64,000 bases of DNA from JAJDXO01 sp965213765 (GCA_965213765.1 OZ243926.1:1-64000), one strand, 5' to 3'. Positions 34,674 through 43,679 are shown, numbered from the stretch's first letter. Translations and numbers: made by a program. The notes: a model not told the origin generated them from the letters alone.

Positions 34674-36077
34674 ATGGCCGACTTGCCGACGGAGACCGAG
34701 GAAAAGCCCGAAACCGGGGTCTCCGGGTCGGTTGCGGGACACCTCCCGGACGCCGCGGTCCACGCTGTCAGCGAGGCTCTGGACGAAAACCGCCTCGATG
34801 ATGTGCGGGAATACGTCGAATTCCTCCATCATGCCGAAGTCGCCGATCTGATCGAGCGGTTGCCGGGCGACAGGCGCGATCAACTCGTCGGGCTGCTCTC
34901 GGACGACTTTGATCCCAACGTCATGGCCGAACTTGACGAAACCGTCCTCGACGGTGTCGTCGATCGGTTGGGCCTCGACCAGGTAGCGCAGGTCGTCGCC
35001 GGCATGGACTCCGATGATGCCGTTGACGTCGTCGAGGAACTGGAAGATCACGAACAACGTGAAGTGCTGGATGCGCTGTCCGAATCCGACCGGACGCTGA
35101 TCGAGGAAGGCCTTTCCTATCCCGAGGACAGCGCCGGCCGCCTGATGCAGCGCGAGACCGTTGCCGTGCCCAGCCATTGGACCGTCGGCCAAGCCATCGA
35201 CTACATGCGTGAGACCGAGGACCTCACCACTCATTTCTTCGATCTCTTTCTGGTCGACCCCCGACACCAGCCGGTAGGAACCATTCCGCTGAGCCGGGTG
35301 CTGCGGACCCAGCGGCACGTGGCGCTAAACGCCATCATGTCGGCGGAGATCCGGAAAATCCCGGTGACCATGGACCAGGAGGAAGTCGCCTACCTGTTCC
35401 GCCAGCGCGACCTCATCTCCGCGCCGGTGATTGACGAGGCCAACCGGCTGGTCGGCGTGATTACCGTCGACGACGTCGTCGACGTCATCCACGAGGAGCA
35501 TGAGGAGGACATCATGCGCCTGGCCGGTGTCGGCGAAGGGGACGACCTCTACGCCGCCATCTGGGCAACGGTGCGTTCACGCTCGACCTGGCTGTTTATT
35601 CATCTGATCGCCGCCGGCGCGGCGGCTGCCGTGGTCGGTATCTTTCAGGGCACCATCGAGCAGATGGTCGCTCTGGCGATCCTGATGCCGGTGGTGGCTG
35701 CCATGGGCGGTACCGCCAGCGTTCAAACGTTGACCGTCGCCGTGCGCGCCATCGCCATGCGCGAGCTTACCCCCGCCAACGCGTTTCGCACCGTGGGCAA
35801 GGAAGTCATCGTCGGTTTCGCCAACGGAATTCTGTTTGCAATCATGATCGGACTTGCGACCTGGGCGTGGTTCGGCAGTCTCGGGCTTGGCGGGGTCATC
35901 GGGTTGGCGATCATCATCAATCTGGTGGTTGCCGGGCTCGCGGGCAGCGCCTTGCCGGTGGTGCTGCAGCGCATGGGATTCGATCCGGCGGTCGCCGGCA
36001 GCGCGCTGTTGACGTCGATCACGGATGTGGTGGGGTTCTATGTATTCCTTGGTTTGGCGGCACTTTTGCTGCTTTAA
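34674..36077 (+). CDS. mgtE: Magnesium transporter MgtE
   Basis: This 467-residue protein has the MgtE layout: a cytosolic N-domain (VEFLHHAEVADLIERLPGDR), paired CBS domains (about 145-275: LMQRETVAVPSHWTVGQAID, SAPVIDEANRLVGVITVDDV), a plug helix and five membrane helices (LFIHLIAAGAAAAVVGIFQG, MPVVAAMGGTASVQTLTVAV, SALLTSITDVVGFYVFLGLA). The TSITDVVGF stretch contains the conserved Asp of the ion pore. MgtE is a Mg2+-gated channel. It follows maeB closely and may share its transcript. Confidence 0.95.
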   Translation: MADLPTETEEKPETGVSGSVAGHLPDAAVHAVSEALDENRLDDVREYVEFLHHAEVADLIERLPGDRRDQLVGLLSDDFDPNVMAELDETVLDGVVDRLGLDQVAQVVAGMDSDDAVDVVEELEDHEQREVLDALSESDRTLIEEGLSYPEDSAGRLMQRETVAVPSHWTVGQAIDYMRETEDLTTHFFDLFLVDPRHQPVGTIPLSRVLRTQRHVALNAIMSAEIRKIPVTMDQEEVAYLFRQRDLISAPVIDEANRLVGVITVDDVVDVIHEEHEEDIMRLAGVGEGDDLYAAIWATVRSRSTWLFIHLIAAGAAAAVVGIFQGTIEQMVALAILMPVVAAMGGTASVQTLTVAVRAIAMRELTPANAFRTVGKEVIVGFANGILFAIMIGLATWAWFGSLGLGGVIGLAIIINLVVAGLAGSALPVVLQRMGFDPAVAGSALLTSITDVVGFYVFLGLAALLLL

Positions 36078-36241
36078 GCTCGAAGGATATTCCCGTCGAA
36101 ATCCGCGAAGAGGTATCGCGGCGGTGCTCGAAGATCGAGGGCGGGCGCGCCCGGCACCTGCGGGATCGGCGCACGTCGTCCCGAGATGAGGCGGAGGAGG
36201 CGTCGGACATGGTGGCCGGGTTATGCCATGCCGGAGAATCC

Positions 36242-36595
36242 GTGTATGGATGGTCCATGTCCGCCGACATTCCTCAGCAGACCGGCGCCCCGAACCGCCG
36301 CCGGCATTTCCTGGTCAGCTTCTGGCGCGGAGAGGAGCGGCTTTGGCGGGCCTATTGGGTGGTCGGCATCTTCGGCAGTTGGGCGGTATCGACACTCGTC
36401 GTTCTGATGATCAATGCCGGGTTTTTGCCCTGGCAGCTGGGAATTGCCCTGTCCTTCGTCTATGCCCTGTACGCCGCGGTGGCCATCTGGCGCTGCGCTC
36501 CCAAGAGCAAATGGCGGTGGTGGGGCATTGCCGCGCGGACTACCCTGGTTCTGAGCTTCGTCTTGGCCGTGGTCCGGTTTTTCGGCATGGCCTAG
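36242..36595 (+). CDS. Small membrane protein of unknown function
   Basis: This short protein has three hydrophobic helices: RAYWVVGIFGSWAVSTLVVL, LGIALSFVYALYAAVAIWRC and ARTTLVLSFVLAVVRFFGM. A cytosolic RRRHFLVSFWRGEERLWRAY stretch precedes them. GTG at 36242 has GGAGA seven bases upstream; ATG at 36257 is the alternative (112 residues). It sits between mgtE and an SDR gene on the same strand. I do not recognise a named family. Confidence 0.65.
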   Translation: MYGWSMSADIPQQTGAPNRRRHFLVSFWRGEERLWRAYWVVGIFGSWAVSTLVVLMINAGFLPWQLGIALSFVYALYAAVAIWRCAPKSKWRWWGIAARTTLVLSFVLAVVRFFGMA

Positions 36596-36622
36596 TATAC
36601 CTTCCGGGAGGATTTCAGCGGC

Positions 36623-37300
36623 ATGCCAACGGTATTTATCACCGGCGCCAACCGGGGGCTGGGCCTCGAGTTTGCGTCCCAGTACGCGGCTGACGGCTGG
36701 TCGGTCATCGCCACCTGCAGGAATCCGGACAACGCTACCGGGTTGCACGGGATCGCAGGCGACATTGATGTCCATGCCCTCGACGTCTCCGACTTCGGCG
36801 CTGTTGACGCAGTTGCGGCGTCGCAGGCCGGACGGCCCATCGATCTATTGATCAATAATGCCGGGCTGCTCGGCCCCACGGCCGGGTTCGGCGCCACCGA
36901 TCCTGAAAGCTGGGAGGAACTGTTTCGGGTCAACACCATGGCGCCCCTCCGGCTGGCTGCGGGGCTGGTGGAAAATGTCGCCGCGTCCGGGCAAAAGAAG
37001 ATCGTCGCCATCACCTCGGCCTTGGGAAGTATTTCCAAGGGCGGCGGCGGCTACTATCCGTATCGGTCATCCAAGGCGGCGCTCAACATGGTGATGAAGA
37101 GCCTGTCCTTTGACCTCGCCGGGCGCGGCATTACCGTCGCCGTGTTTCACCCGGGATGGGCGCAGACCGACATGGGAGGCGCCGGCGCCGCGGTCCGGGT
37201 TCCGGACAGCGTATCGGGAATGCGGCGGATCATCGATCGGCTCGGTATTGACGACACGGGTACGTTCTGGGGATATGACGGCGGACAGCACAGTTGGTAG
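36623..37300 (+). CDS. Short-chain dehydrogenase/reductase (SDR) family protein
   Basis: The 225-residue protein has the cofactor motif VFITGANRGLGLEFASQYAA, the NNAG motif (DLLINNAGLLGPTAG), Ser in VAITSALGSISKGGGG and the catalytic YxxxK as YPYRSSKAALNMVMKSLSFD. The C-terminus (FHPGWAQTDMGGAGA) is typical of C-factor/CsgA-like SDRs. It is expected to use NAD(P)H on an unidentified carbonyl or alcohol. The HCCA isomerase-like gene follows 22 bp later, and an enoyl-CoA hydratase after that, suggesting a catabolic operon. Confidence 0.9.
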   Translation: MPTVFITGANRGLGLEFASQYAADGWSVIATCRNPDNATGLHGIAGDIDVHALDVSDFGAVDAVAASQAGRPIDLLINNAGLLGPTAGFGATDPESWEELFRVNTMAPLRLAAGLVENVAASGQKKIVAITSALGSISKGGGGYYPYRSSKAALNMVMKSLSFDLAGRGITVAVFHPGWAQTDMGGAGAAVRVPDSVSGMRRIIDRLGIDDTGTFWGYDGGQHSW

Positions 37301-37322
37301 GTGACCGGCGGAGGAAACGCGC

Positions 37323-37925
37323 GTGGCAGACCCCATAGATATGTATTTCGATTTTGCTTCTCCCTACGGCTATTTGGCGTTGTTCCGGATCGACGCCATC
37401 GCGGAGAAGCACGAACGATCCGTCAATTGGCGGCCCTACCTGCTGGGTGCGGTCTTCCAGCACAACGGTCAGCGCTCCCTCGTGGAGCAGCCGTTGAAAG
37501 GCGAGTACTCGCTCCACGATCTCCAGCGGTCGGCCCGGCTCTATGGCGTTGAGTTCATGATGCCGGAACCCTTTCCGATTCCCACGGTGGCGGCGGGGCG
37601 GGTGTTTTACTTCCTGCATGACCAGGACGAACAATTGGCCCGGAATTTTGCCGAGGCCACGATGACCGCGTTTTTTGCCGACGGGATCGATATCCGGCCC
37701 CGGGAAACCGTCGCCGAAATTGCCGGCGGGCTGGGGGCTGACGTTCAGGCCTGCATCGACGCAACCAACGACCAGTCCTACAAGGACCGGCTCCGCGAGG
37801 AAACCCAGACCGCCATGGACCGCGGGGCCTTCGGCTCGCCATATTTCATCGTCGACGGCGAGCCGTTCTGGGGCTGCGACCGGATGGAGATGATGGATCA
37901 GTGGCTCGAACGGGGCGGCTGGTAG
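37323..37925 (+). CDS. 2-hydroxychromene-2-carboxylate isomerase family (DsbA-like) protein
   Basis: The 200-residue kappa-GST-like protein begins MYFDFASPYGYLALFRID. The SPYGYLA segment is the usual glutathione-binding/Ser active site of HCCA isomerases. It also has WRPYLLGAVFQHNGQ and the C-terminal AMDRGAFGSPYFIVDGEPFW GCDRMEMM. The family isomerises 2-hydroxychromene-2-carboxylate in naphthalene-type degradation, but many homologues have unknown substrates. Start GTG. It is flanked by SDR and enoyl-CoA hydratase genes. Confidence 0.9.
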   Translation: MADPIDMYFDFASPYGYLALFRIDAIAEKHERSVNWRPYLLGAVFQHNGQRSLVEQPLKGEYSLHDLQRSARLYGVEFMMPEPFPIPTVAAGRVFYFLHDQDEQLARNFAEATMTAFFADGIDIRPRETVAEIAGGLGADVQACIDATNDQSYKDRLREETQTAMDRGAFGSPYFIVDGEPFWGCDRMEMMDQWLERGGW

Positions 37926-37935
37926 GAGCAAGCCA

Positions 37936-38736
37936 ATGTCCGAACCCGTTATCCTGACCGATACCGATGACCGTGGGGTCGCCACGGTCACGCTCAACCG
38001 TCCGGACAAGTTCAATACCTGGAACCCGGAGTTACTCACCGCGCTGGCCGACGGGCTTCAGGCCCTGGCCGGGGATGATGCGGTGAGGCTGTTGGTGTTG
38101 CGCGGAGCCGGCAAGCATTTTTCCGCGGGCGCCGACGTCAATTGGTTCAAGGAACTGGCGGAGGCGACGCCGGACGTGCGGAAGCAGGGCGCGGCGCTAT
38201 CGCTGGCTGCCATGCGCGGCCTGTTCGAATTCCCCAAGCCCGCTATCGCCCTCATTCACAATGTCTGTTTCGGTGGCGGTACCGGCTATGCGGCCGGCTG
38301 CGATGTTGTTATTGCCTCCGAGGACGCCAAATTCGCCATCACCGAGGTGCGCGTCGGCATTACACCGGCGCCGATTCTCCCACAGCTGATCGCCGCGCTC
38401 GGTGTCCGTCAGGCGAAACGATATGCGGTTTCGGGGGAGACATTCGACGTCCATCGGGCGAAGGAGATCGGTCTGGTGCACGAAATATGCCCGGTCGGTG
38501 GCTTGGATGAAGCGGCGGCGCCGGTAATTGACGGATATTTGCGCAGCGGCCCGGTGGCGGTGGGCCGGACGAAGCGCCTGATCGCAGAAATCTCCGGCAT
38601 GTTGATTTCGGACGCGATGGCCGAACAAATGGCTGAAATCAGCGCTTCGGGACGCTCGACCGCCGAAGGAATCGAGGGATTTCAGGCGTTTTTGGGTAAA
38701 CGGACCGCCGCCTGGTACCCCGATAAAGACGAATAG
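37936..38736 (+). CDS. Enoyl-CoA hydratase/isomerase family protein
   Basis: The 266-residue crotonase-fold protein has the oxyanion-hole segments LRGAGKHFSAGADVNWFKEL and ALIHNVCFGGGTGYAAGCDV and the ITEVRVGITPAPILPQLIAA stretch. The second catalytic-Glu position reads within TEVRVGI, typical of methylglutaconyl- or enoyl-CoA hydratase-like members. It probably acts in CoA-ester catabolism. It is 11 bp behind the isomerase gene, on the same strand. Confidence 0.9.
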   Translation: MSEPVILTDTDDRGVATVTLNRPDKFNTWNPELLTALADGLQALAGDDAVRLLVLRGAGKHFSAGADVNWFKELAEATPDVRKQGAALSLAAMRGLFEFPKPAIALIHNVCFGGGTGYAAGCDVVIASEDAKFAITEVRVGITPAPILPQLIAALGVRQAKRYAVSGETFDVHRAKEIGLVHEICPVGGLDEAAAPVIDGYLRSGPVAVGRTKRLIAEISGMLISDAMAEQMAEISASGRSTAEGIEGFQAFLGKRTAAWYPDKDE

Positions 38737-38741
38737 CCCGA

Positions 38742-38882
38742 ATGAAAGACCATAACCTCACGCGGTTGGAGGTCCTGGCGGCCGATGATTACGCGCCCGT
38801 CCGGCACATCCCGCGCGAAATTCTCAAGGAGTTCGGCGATCCGCCTGGACGCCGCCTCCGCGGATTCTGTATGACTGTATGA
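38742..38882 (+). pseudogene. Response-regulator receiver domain stub
   Basis: A 46-codon frame reads LTRLEVLAADDYAPVRHIPR EILKEFG and then stops. This resembles the beta1-alpha1 start of CheY-like receivers, including the acidic pair DD, but the phosphoacceptor Asp region is absent. It is probably a truncated relic between the hydratase and DUF1489 genes; chance similarity is possible. Confidence 0.4.
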
Positions 38883-38922
38883 CCCTGCGGCCTGTGGGCC
38901 GCGCCTACTTGGTTCTAGTTCA

Positions 38923-39360
38923 ATGTCCGTCAATCTTCTCCGAATGGCTGTTGGGATCGAGAGCACCGGGCACCTCCGCCGGCGGCAGGCCGAGCGGCTG
39001 GAAGTTTACCAGCGGGAGCACGGCGAGGCGGTTCTCCGCACCTTTACGCGCAACGTGCCAAAGCGTGCCGGCGAACTGATCGACGGGGGATCCATCTATT
39101 GGGTTATCAAGCGCTTCATCCGGGTCCGCCAGCGGATTCTCGGTGTCGACGAATTTCGCAACGACGAAGGCAAACGCCGGTGCTTCATAACCCTGGATGC
39201 CGAGCTGACACCGGTCGAAATGCGTCCTCAGAAGGCGTTTCAGGGCTGGCGGTACCTGCGGCCCGAGGATTCGCCCCCCGATATCCGATTTTCCGGGGAG
39301 CAATCCGAGGACTTGCCGCCGGAGATGGCCGCGGACCTCCGGGAGCTTGGCCTGATCTAG
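38923..39360 (+). CDS. DUF1489 family protein
   Basis: This 145-residue protein starts MSVNLLRMAVGIESTGHLRR and contains FTRNVPKRAGELIDGGSIYW, VIKRFIRVRQRILGVDEF and the ETRP-like stretch AELTPVEMRPQKAFQGWRYL. This order is that of the alphaproteobacterial DUF1489 family, which has no established function. The length is typical. Confidence 0.88.
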   Translation: MSVNLLRMAVGIESTGHLRRRQAERLEVYQREHGEAVLRTFTRNVPKRAGELIDGGSIYWVIKRFIRVRQRILGVDEFRNDEGKRRCFITLDAELTPVEMRPQKAFQGWRYLRPEDSPPDIRFSGEQSEDLPPEMAADLRELGLI

Positions 39361-39691
39361 CCGGGTTCTCCCTGCCATCACCGTTGCCGCAACGATACCT
39401 CGGGTGTGCGTTTTTCCGCCGCGCCGGGTGGAATTTTTCAGGTTGCCCATGACATCAAGGGGAGGGGCGGCGGCTTCGACTACCCATTGATGACGATCAC
39501 CGCAAATCAGCTTTACCGGTTCATCGAGTCCCTGGAAGGGAATTGCGGGGCGCCGCTTTTGGCGCGACCGGTCGTCGCCCGCGTCAAGCAAGCAATTCTT
39601 AACAATTCGGATTTCATACTTTCAGCTTGTCCGGGCGGCAATCGGCTGTGTGCCGTTGGGCGGTACGAGACTGAAATCGGAGCGAGAAGAA
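39361..39691. other. Intergenic stretch without recognisable gene
   Basis: About 330 bp follow the DUF1489 gene. Open frames across it lack family features and plausible ribosome-binding sites. No repeat or hairpin with a T-tract was found. Confidence 0.5.
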
Positions 39692-39928
39692 ATGCTTCAG
39701 TACAACACCCACGATCTGCGGGTCTTCGAAGTTGCGGTCTACAATCGCGAGGTCCGCGCGGCGGTGAAGGAAAACCGGAGCCATTCGCTGTACGGTGATC
39801 ACTGGGCCGATGTCCAACTCCACGACGTGACGGCGCATAACGAATCGGAAGCGCGCGAGATAATCGCTGACCGATTTCCGCCCGCGGAGGGTTTTGTTGT
39901 CGAGGAGATGATCCCGAGCGGGTTATAG
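39692..39928 (+). CDS. Small hypothetical protein
   Basis: The 78-residue protein reads MLQYNTHDLRVFEVAVYNRE, SLYGDHWADVQLHDVTAHNE and SEAREIIADRFPPAEGFVVE. GAGAAGAA lies directly upstream of the ATG. The alternation of charged and hydrophobic residues and a C-terminal FPPAEGFVVEEM motif suggest a small alpha/beta protein. I do not recognise it. Confidence 0.55.
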   Translation: MLQYNTHDLRVFEVAVYNREVRAAVKENRSHSLYGDHWADVQLHDVTAHNESEAREIIADRFPPAEGFVVEEMIPSGL

Positions 39929-40025
39929 GGACACCGTGGTTTCCGGCTGCTGCCGTACGCCGCCTTCGAAGAGCAATTGGGCTATACGCCGCGCGGGACG
40001 ACCCCCTCCCGGCCCGACAATATCA

Positions 40026-41135
40026 CTAATCGGTTAACCGGCCGGCGACCGCGTCAGCCAGCGCGAGAGAGGCCGTCAGCCCCGGCGATTCGATGCCGAA
40101 CATGTTGACCAAACCGGCAACGCCGTGATCCTCGGGACCGCTGATGACAAAATCCTTGGCCGTTTCCCCCGGCGCTTGGACCTTGGGCCGGATCCCCGAA
40201 TAGCCCGGCTGCAGGGCCCCGTCCTCCAACTGGGGCCAATATTTGCGGACCGCTTCATAGAAGACGTCACCCCGGCGGGGATCGACCTCGTAGTCGATTT
40301 CGTCGATCCACTCGACATCGGGGCCGAAGCGGGCCTGGCCGCCCATATCCAAGGTCAGATGTACCCCGAGCCCGGCCTGCTCGGGGACCGGGTAGATCAA
40401 GCGGCTGAACGGCGCCTTGCCGCCCAGCGTGAAGTAATTTCCCTTGGCGTAGTAGGCGGTCGGAACGTGTTCGGTCGGCAATCCGTCGATGCCGGCGGCG
40501 ATATCGGGCGCGTGCAGCCCGCCGCAATTGATGACCATGTCGCAGGCGAGCGTCATTGGCTGTTCGCCGCCGGTCTCCAGGTGCAGGGTGCCGTCGGCGG
40601 CGACCGTCCCCCGGGTCGCCGGCGTGTTGAAGGCGATGACCGCCCCGGCATCTTCGGCATCTCCCTGGTAGGCCAGCATCAAACCGTGGCTGTCGATGAT
40701 GCCGGTGGAGGGCGACAGCAGGGCGGCGACGGCCTGCAGGGCGGGTTCCATTTCCCTCAATGCGGGTTGTTCGACCCAGGTGAGATCGGTGACGCCGTTT
40801 TCGGCTGCCTCCCGGCGGATGCCCTCGAGGGTATCGACTTGATCCGTATCGGTTGCGACGATCAACTTCTCGCAGTTCCGATGGGCCACCCCATGGCTTT
40901 CGCAATATTCATACAGCCGATGCTTGCCTTCGACGCAGGTCAGCGCCTTGACGCTGCCGGTCGGATAGTAGATGCCGGCGTGGATTACCTCGCTGTTGCG
41001 GGAGCTGGCGCCGGTTCCGATGGCGTCCGCCGCCTCGAGGATGATCACCTCACGACCCGCCATGGCCATTGTCCGCGCCACGGCCAATCCCACCACGCCG
41101 GCGCCGATTACCGCGCATTCGATCCGTTCGGTCAT
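40026..41135 (-). CDS. FAD-dependent L-2-hydroxyglutarate oxidase/dehydrogenase-like protein
   Basis: This 369-residue DAO-fold flavoenzyme has the GxGxxG motif CAVIGAGVVGLAVARTMAMA, IGTGASSRNSEVIHAGIYYP (the SS-N-S-E-V-IH-G pattern of LhgO), PSTGIIDSHGLMLAYQGDAE, INCGGLHAPDIAAGIDG and a C-terminal SGIRPKVQAPGETAKDFVIS. Family enzymes oxidise L-2-hydroxyglutarate or similar 2-hydroxyacids. It is divergent from the GST gene at 41198, with a 62-bp gap that must hold both promoters. Confidence 0.9.
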   Translation of the reverse strand: MTERIECAVIGAGVVGLAVARTMAMAGREVIILEAADAIGTGASSRNSEVIHAGIYYPTGSVKALTCVEGKHRLYEYCESHGVAHRNCEKLIVATDTDQVDTLEGIRREAAENGVTDLTWVEQPALREMEPALQAVAALLSPSTGIIDSHGLMLAYQGDAEDAGAVIAFNTPATRGTVAADGTLHLETGGEQPMTLACDMVINCGGLHAPDIAAGIDGLPTEHVPTAYYAKGNYFTLGGKAPFSRLIYPVPEQAGLGVHLTLDMGGQARFGPDVEWIDEIDYEVDPRRGDVFYEAVRKYWPQLEDGALQPGYSGIRPKVQAPGETAKDFVISGPEDHGVAGLVNMFGIESPGLTASLALADAVAGRLTD

Positions 41136-41197
41136 TGTCTCATGATGCCCGAACGCTATGGTTATGCAAACTAGGCACGACGTGACGGTGAGAGAGA

Positions 41198-42010
41198 ATG
41201 AAGCTCTACAAAGCGGGGAATTCCATCTGCACCCAGAAGGTGTTCATCACCCTCGACGAAAAGGGTCTCGATTACGACACCCACAACATCAACCTGTTCA
41301 ACAACGAGCAGTTTGATCCCGAATACCTCAAGCTAAACCCCAAGGGCGTGGTGCCGACACTCGTTGATGATGACAGGGTCATCGTCGAATCGACCCTGAT
41401 CTGCGAGTACCTGGATGACATTTGTCCCGAACCATCCCTGGTGCCCGACGATGCCTATGGAAAGGCGCGGATGCGGGTGTGGTCCAAGTACGTCGACGAA
41501 GGCATTTTCGAAGCCACCCGCGAAATCAGCTTCTCGGCCATGTTCCGGGAAAAGATGAAGTCCATGCCGGACGAGAAGCGCCGGCAGCGGTTCAAAAGCG
41601 CCGGTGACGCGTCACGGGGCGCCCGGTTCAAGTCCACATTCGAGGAGGGCACCGAGTCGCCTTACGTATTCCAGGCGATTGCCAACTTCGAGAAGATGTT
41701 CAAGAACCTGGAGCAAGTGCTCGATGAAGCCGGCGGGCCGTGGATCTTGGGAGAGACCTACAGCCTCGCCGATATCAATTTGATGCCCTATGTGGCGCGG
41801 ATGGAATATTTGACCTTGCTGGACGTTTGGATCGCCGGCCGGCCGTTGTCAAAAGCCTGGTGGGCGCGGGCCAAGGAACGGCCGAGCTTTCGGGAGTGCG
41901 TGCCCGGGCGGCTGACCGAGGACGACATATCCTCCATGGCGGAGTACGGCGCGAAGATCCGGGACCGGGTGGCGGAACGGCGCCGGGAATATCTCGACGG
42001 GCTTCAATAG
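41198..42010 (+). CDS. Glutathione S-transferase family protein, LigF/etherase-like
   Basis: The 270-residue protein has a GST N-domain (LYKAGNSICTQKVFITLDEK, LNPKGVVPTLVDDDRVIVES, TLICEYLDDICPEPSLVP) and a long C-domain with an internal basic insertion (REKMKSMPDEKRRQRFKSAG), then ETYSLADINLMPYVARMEYL. The N-terminal SICTQKV site and ~270-residue length resemble beta-etherase-like GSTs. Its stop directly abuts the ATG of the 4Fe-4S protein gene (TAGATG), so the two proteins are made together. Confidence 0.88.
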   Translation: MKLYKAGNSICTQKVFITLDEKGLDYDTHNINLFNNEQFDPEYLKLNPKGVVPTLVDDDRVIVESTLICEYLDDICPEPSLVPDDAYGKARMRVWSKYVDEGIFEATREISFSAMFREKMKSMPDEKRRQRFKSAGDASRGARFKSTFEEGTESPYVFQAIANFEKMFKNLEQVLDEAGGPWILGETYSLADINLMPYVARMEYLTLLDVWIAGRPLSKAWWARAKERPSFRECVPGRLTEDDISSMAEYGAKIRDRVAERRREYLDGLQ

Positions 42011-42985
42011 ATGTCCGACGACCTGCCGCCTTGGGAGATCCCGTTCAGCCCGCGCCAGGAGGTGCTGGACCTTTTGCCCGAGGCGCAAGGGAACGACATC
42101 AATGGGCTGGGCGAGACCGATGTCCGGCGGCCGACGCCGATTATGTGGCATGATTCCGAAATCATCGCCCATGGGGAACTGCAGGAATATTTCCGCCGCA
42201 GTCTGATGTCCGAGGACGCCAAGGTTCACCGGTGGGACAATTTGGAATTCTCCAAGAAACCGCTGCCGCCCCTGTCGTCCGGCCGGCCCGATTGGACCGC
42301 CGAGGAGTGGACCCGCAGGGTCAAGGACGCCGCCTTGGCGGGCGAGGCGGATCAGGTCGGCATCACCCGTATCCGTCCGGAATGGGTGTTCGAAGGATTC
42401 GAGGTCGACTTCGAATGGATCGTCGTGCTCGCGGTGGCGATGGATTACGAGTGCCTCAAGACGGCGCCCAGCGAGACCTCCCAGGTCGAGGTACAGAAAC
42501 AGTATGCGCGCGGCACCCGGGCGGCCTACAAGCTCGCCGCCTGGATGCGCGAGCACGGCTGGGAGGCGTACCCTCATGGGGGTCCGGCCGCGGGGCCGGT
42601 TCTGATGATTCCGGCGGCGATCGAGGCCGGTCTGGGCGAACTGGGCAAGCATGGCTCGATGATCAATCGCGAGTTCGGATCCTCGTTCCGTCTGGCTTGC
42701 GTGCTCACCGATACGCCGCTGGAGCCGGACGCGTTTAACCCATTCGGCGCCGACGATTTCTGTTTGAACTGCAAGGTCTGCACACGAGTGTGTCCGGTCG
42801 ACGCGATCCATCCCGAGAAGCGGATGGTTCGCGGCGAGGACAAATGGTACGTCGATTTCGACGCCTGCTTTCCGTATTTCGTCGAGCATACCGGCTGCGG
42901 ACATTGTATCGGTCTGTGCCCGTGGAGCCGGACCGGCATTGCGCCGCGATTGGCGGACAAAATGACCAAGCGCCAGGGGAATTGA
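42011..42985 (+). CDS. 4Fe-4S protein related to reductive dehalogenases/QueG
   Basis: The 324-residue protein ends in two iron-sulfur sites: a regular one (CLNCKVCTRVCPVDAIH) and an irregular one (CFPYFVEHTGCGHCIGLCPW; C-x9-C-x2-C-x3-C). Upstream, the region WIVVLAVAMDYECLKTAPSE, RAAYKLAAWMREHGWEAYPH and AGLGELGKHGSMINREFGSS matches the cobamide-binding fold shared by reductive dehalogenases and QueG. No Tat signal is present, so it would be cytoplasmic. Coupling to a GST gene suggests a soluble reductive pathway, for example for halogenated or ether-linked aromatics. The substrate is unknown. Confidence 0.8.
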   Translation: MSDDLPPWEIPFSPRQEVLDLLPEAQGNDINGLGETDVRRPTPIMWHDSEIIAHGELQEYFRRSLMSEDAKVHRWDNLEFSKKPLPPLSSGRPDWTAEEWTRRVKDAALAGEADQVGITRIRPEWVFEGFEVDFEWIVVLAVAMDYECLKTAPSETSQVEVQKQYARGTRAAYKLAAWMREHGWEAYPHGGPAAGPVLMIPAAIEAGLGELGKHGSMINREFGSSFRLACVLTDTPLEPDAFNPFGADDFCLNCKVCTRVCPVDAIHPEKRMVRGEDKWYVDFDACFPYFVEHTGCGHCIGLCPWSRTGIAPRLADKMTKRQGN

Positions 42986-43164
42986 GAGAGCGAGCCAAAA
43001 TTATCTTGCCGAGGTTCTCCACAAGTCTTGCGCTCGTCGCGTTGATGGGTGTTTTTGCGGCAACTCCCTCCGACGCTCAAACCACGCGGTCGCTCACCAA
43101 TCGCGTCGGCACCGCCTTTCCGGACCCGGATGCGGCAAACGCCAAGCCGCCGCCCGGGTGGTGA
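42982..43164 (+). CDS. Small secreted protein, unknown
   Basis: A 60-residue frame starts with TTG overlapping the upstream stop (TTGA). It holds a signal peptide (TSLALVALMGVFAATPSDAQ, likely cut after DAQ) and a short mature part (TTRSLTNRVGTAFPDPDAAN). The overlap suggests coupling with the 4Fe-4S gene. It is not recognised and may be mis-called. Confidence 0.45.
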   Translation: MRERAKIILPRFSTSLALVALMGVFAATPSDAQTTRSLTNRVGTAFPDPDAANAKPPPGW

Positions 43165-43215
43165 TCGGGGCCATTCGCGCCCTGGGATGATGCAGCTTCA
43201 ATTGGGAGAACCAAC

Positions 43216-43599
43216 ATGGCCAAGCGCAAGAGTATCGATATCGACGGGTTCAAGCATTCGAACCCCATCCCGGCGGCGAGCCTGCTCGGTAATTTGCTGA
43301 TGAGCGGATTGCTGAGCGGCAAGGACCCGGAGTCCGGCGCCATGCCGGAATCGCTGGACGAGCAAATGGACAACGCGTTTGGCCATATCCAGGCGGTGGT
43401 CGAGGCCGCCGGCGGCACCACGGACGACATCGTCAAGATCAATGTCTGGCTCAAAGACCCGGCCCGGCGGTCCGAGGTCAACCGCCCCTGGTTGGAGATG
43501 TTCCCCGATGAGGATGCCCGGCCGGCCCGGCATACGCACCAGCTTCATGCCGGCGGCGACGCGCTGATTCACGTCGACGTTACGGCGGTAATCGGCTGA
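43216..43599 (+). CDS. RidA/YjgF/UK114 family protein
   Basis: The 127-residue protein has the Rid fold signatures NLLMSGLLSGKDPESGAMPE, DEQMDNAFGHIQAVVEAAGG, DDIVKINVWLKD and a C-terminal ALIHVDVTAVIG. Canonical RidA deaminates enamine/imine intermediates with a conserved Arg near the end (usually R-x-x-V-E); here the equivalent region reads HTHQLHAGGDALIHVDVTAV, so it belongs to a divergent Rid subgroup and may lack deaminase activity. Confidence 0.85.
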   Translation: MAKRKSIDIDGFKHSNPIPAASLLGNLLMSGLLSGKDPESGAMPESLDEQMDNAFGHIQAVVEAAGGTTDDIVKINVWLKDPARRSEVNRPWLEMFPDEDARPARHTHQLHAGGDALIHVDVTAVIG

Positions 43600-43679
43600 G
43601 CCCGGCGTCGCTCGAAGCATCACCGAGACGTGATGTGTAGTGAGTTGAAGCAAATTCGGGGCGGGCGCACATTTTCCCC

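Noticed and set aside
39406..39798. 130-codon frame after the DUF1489 gene
   Set aside because: It overlaps the more plausible 78-residue gene in another frame and has no recognisable features.
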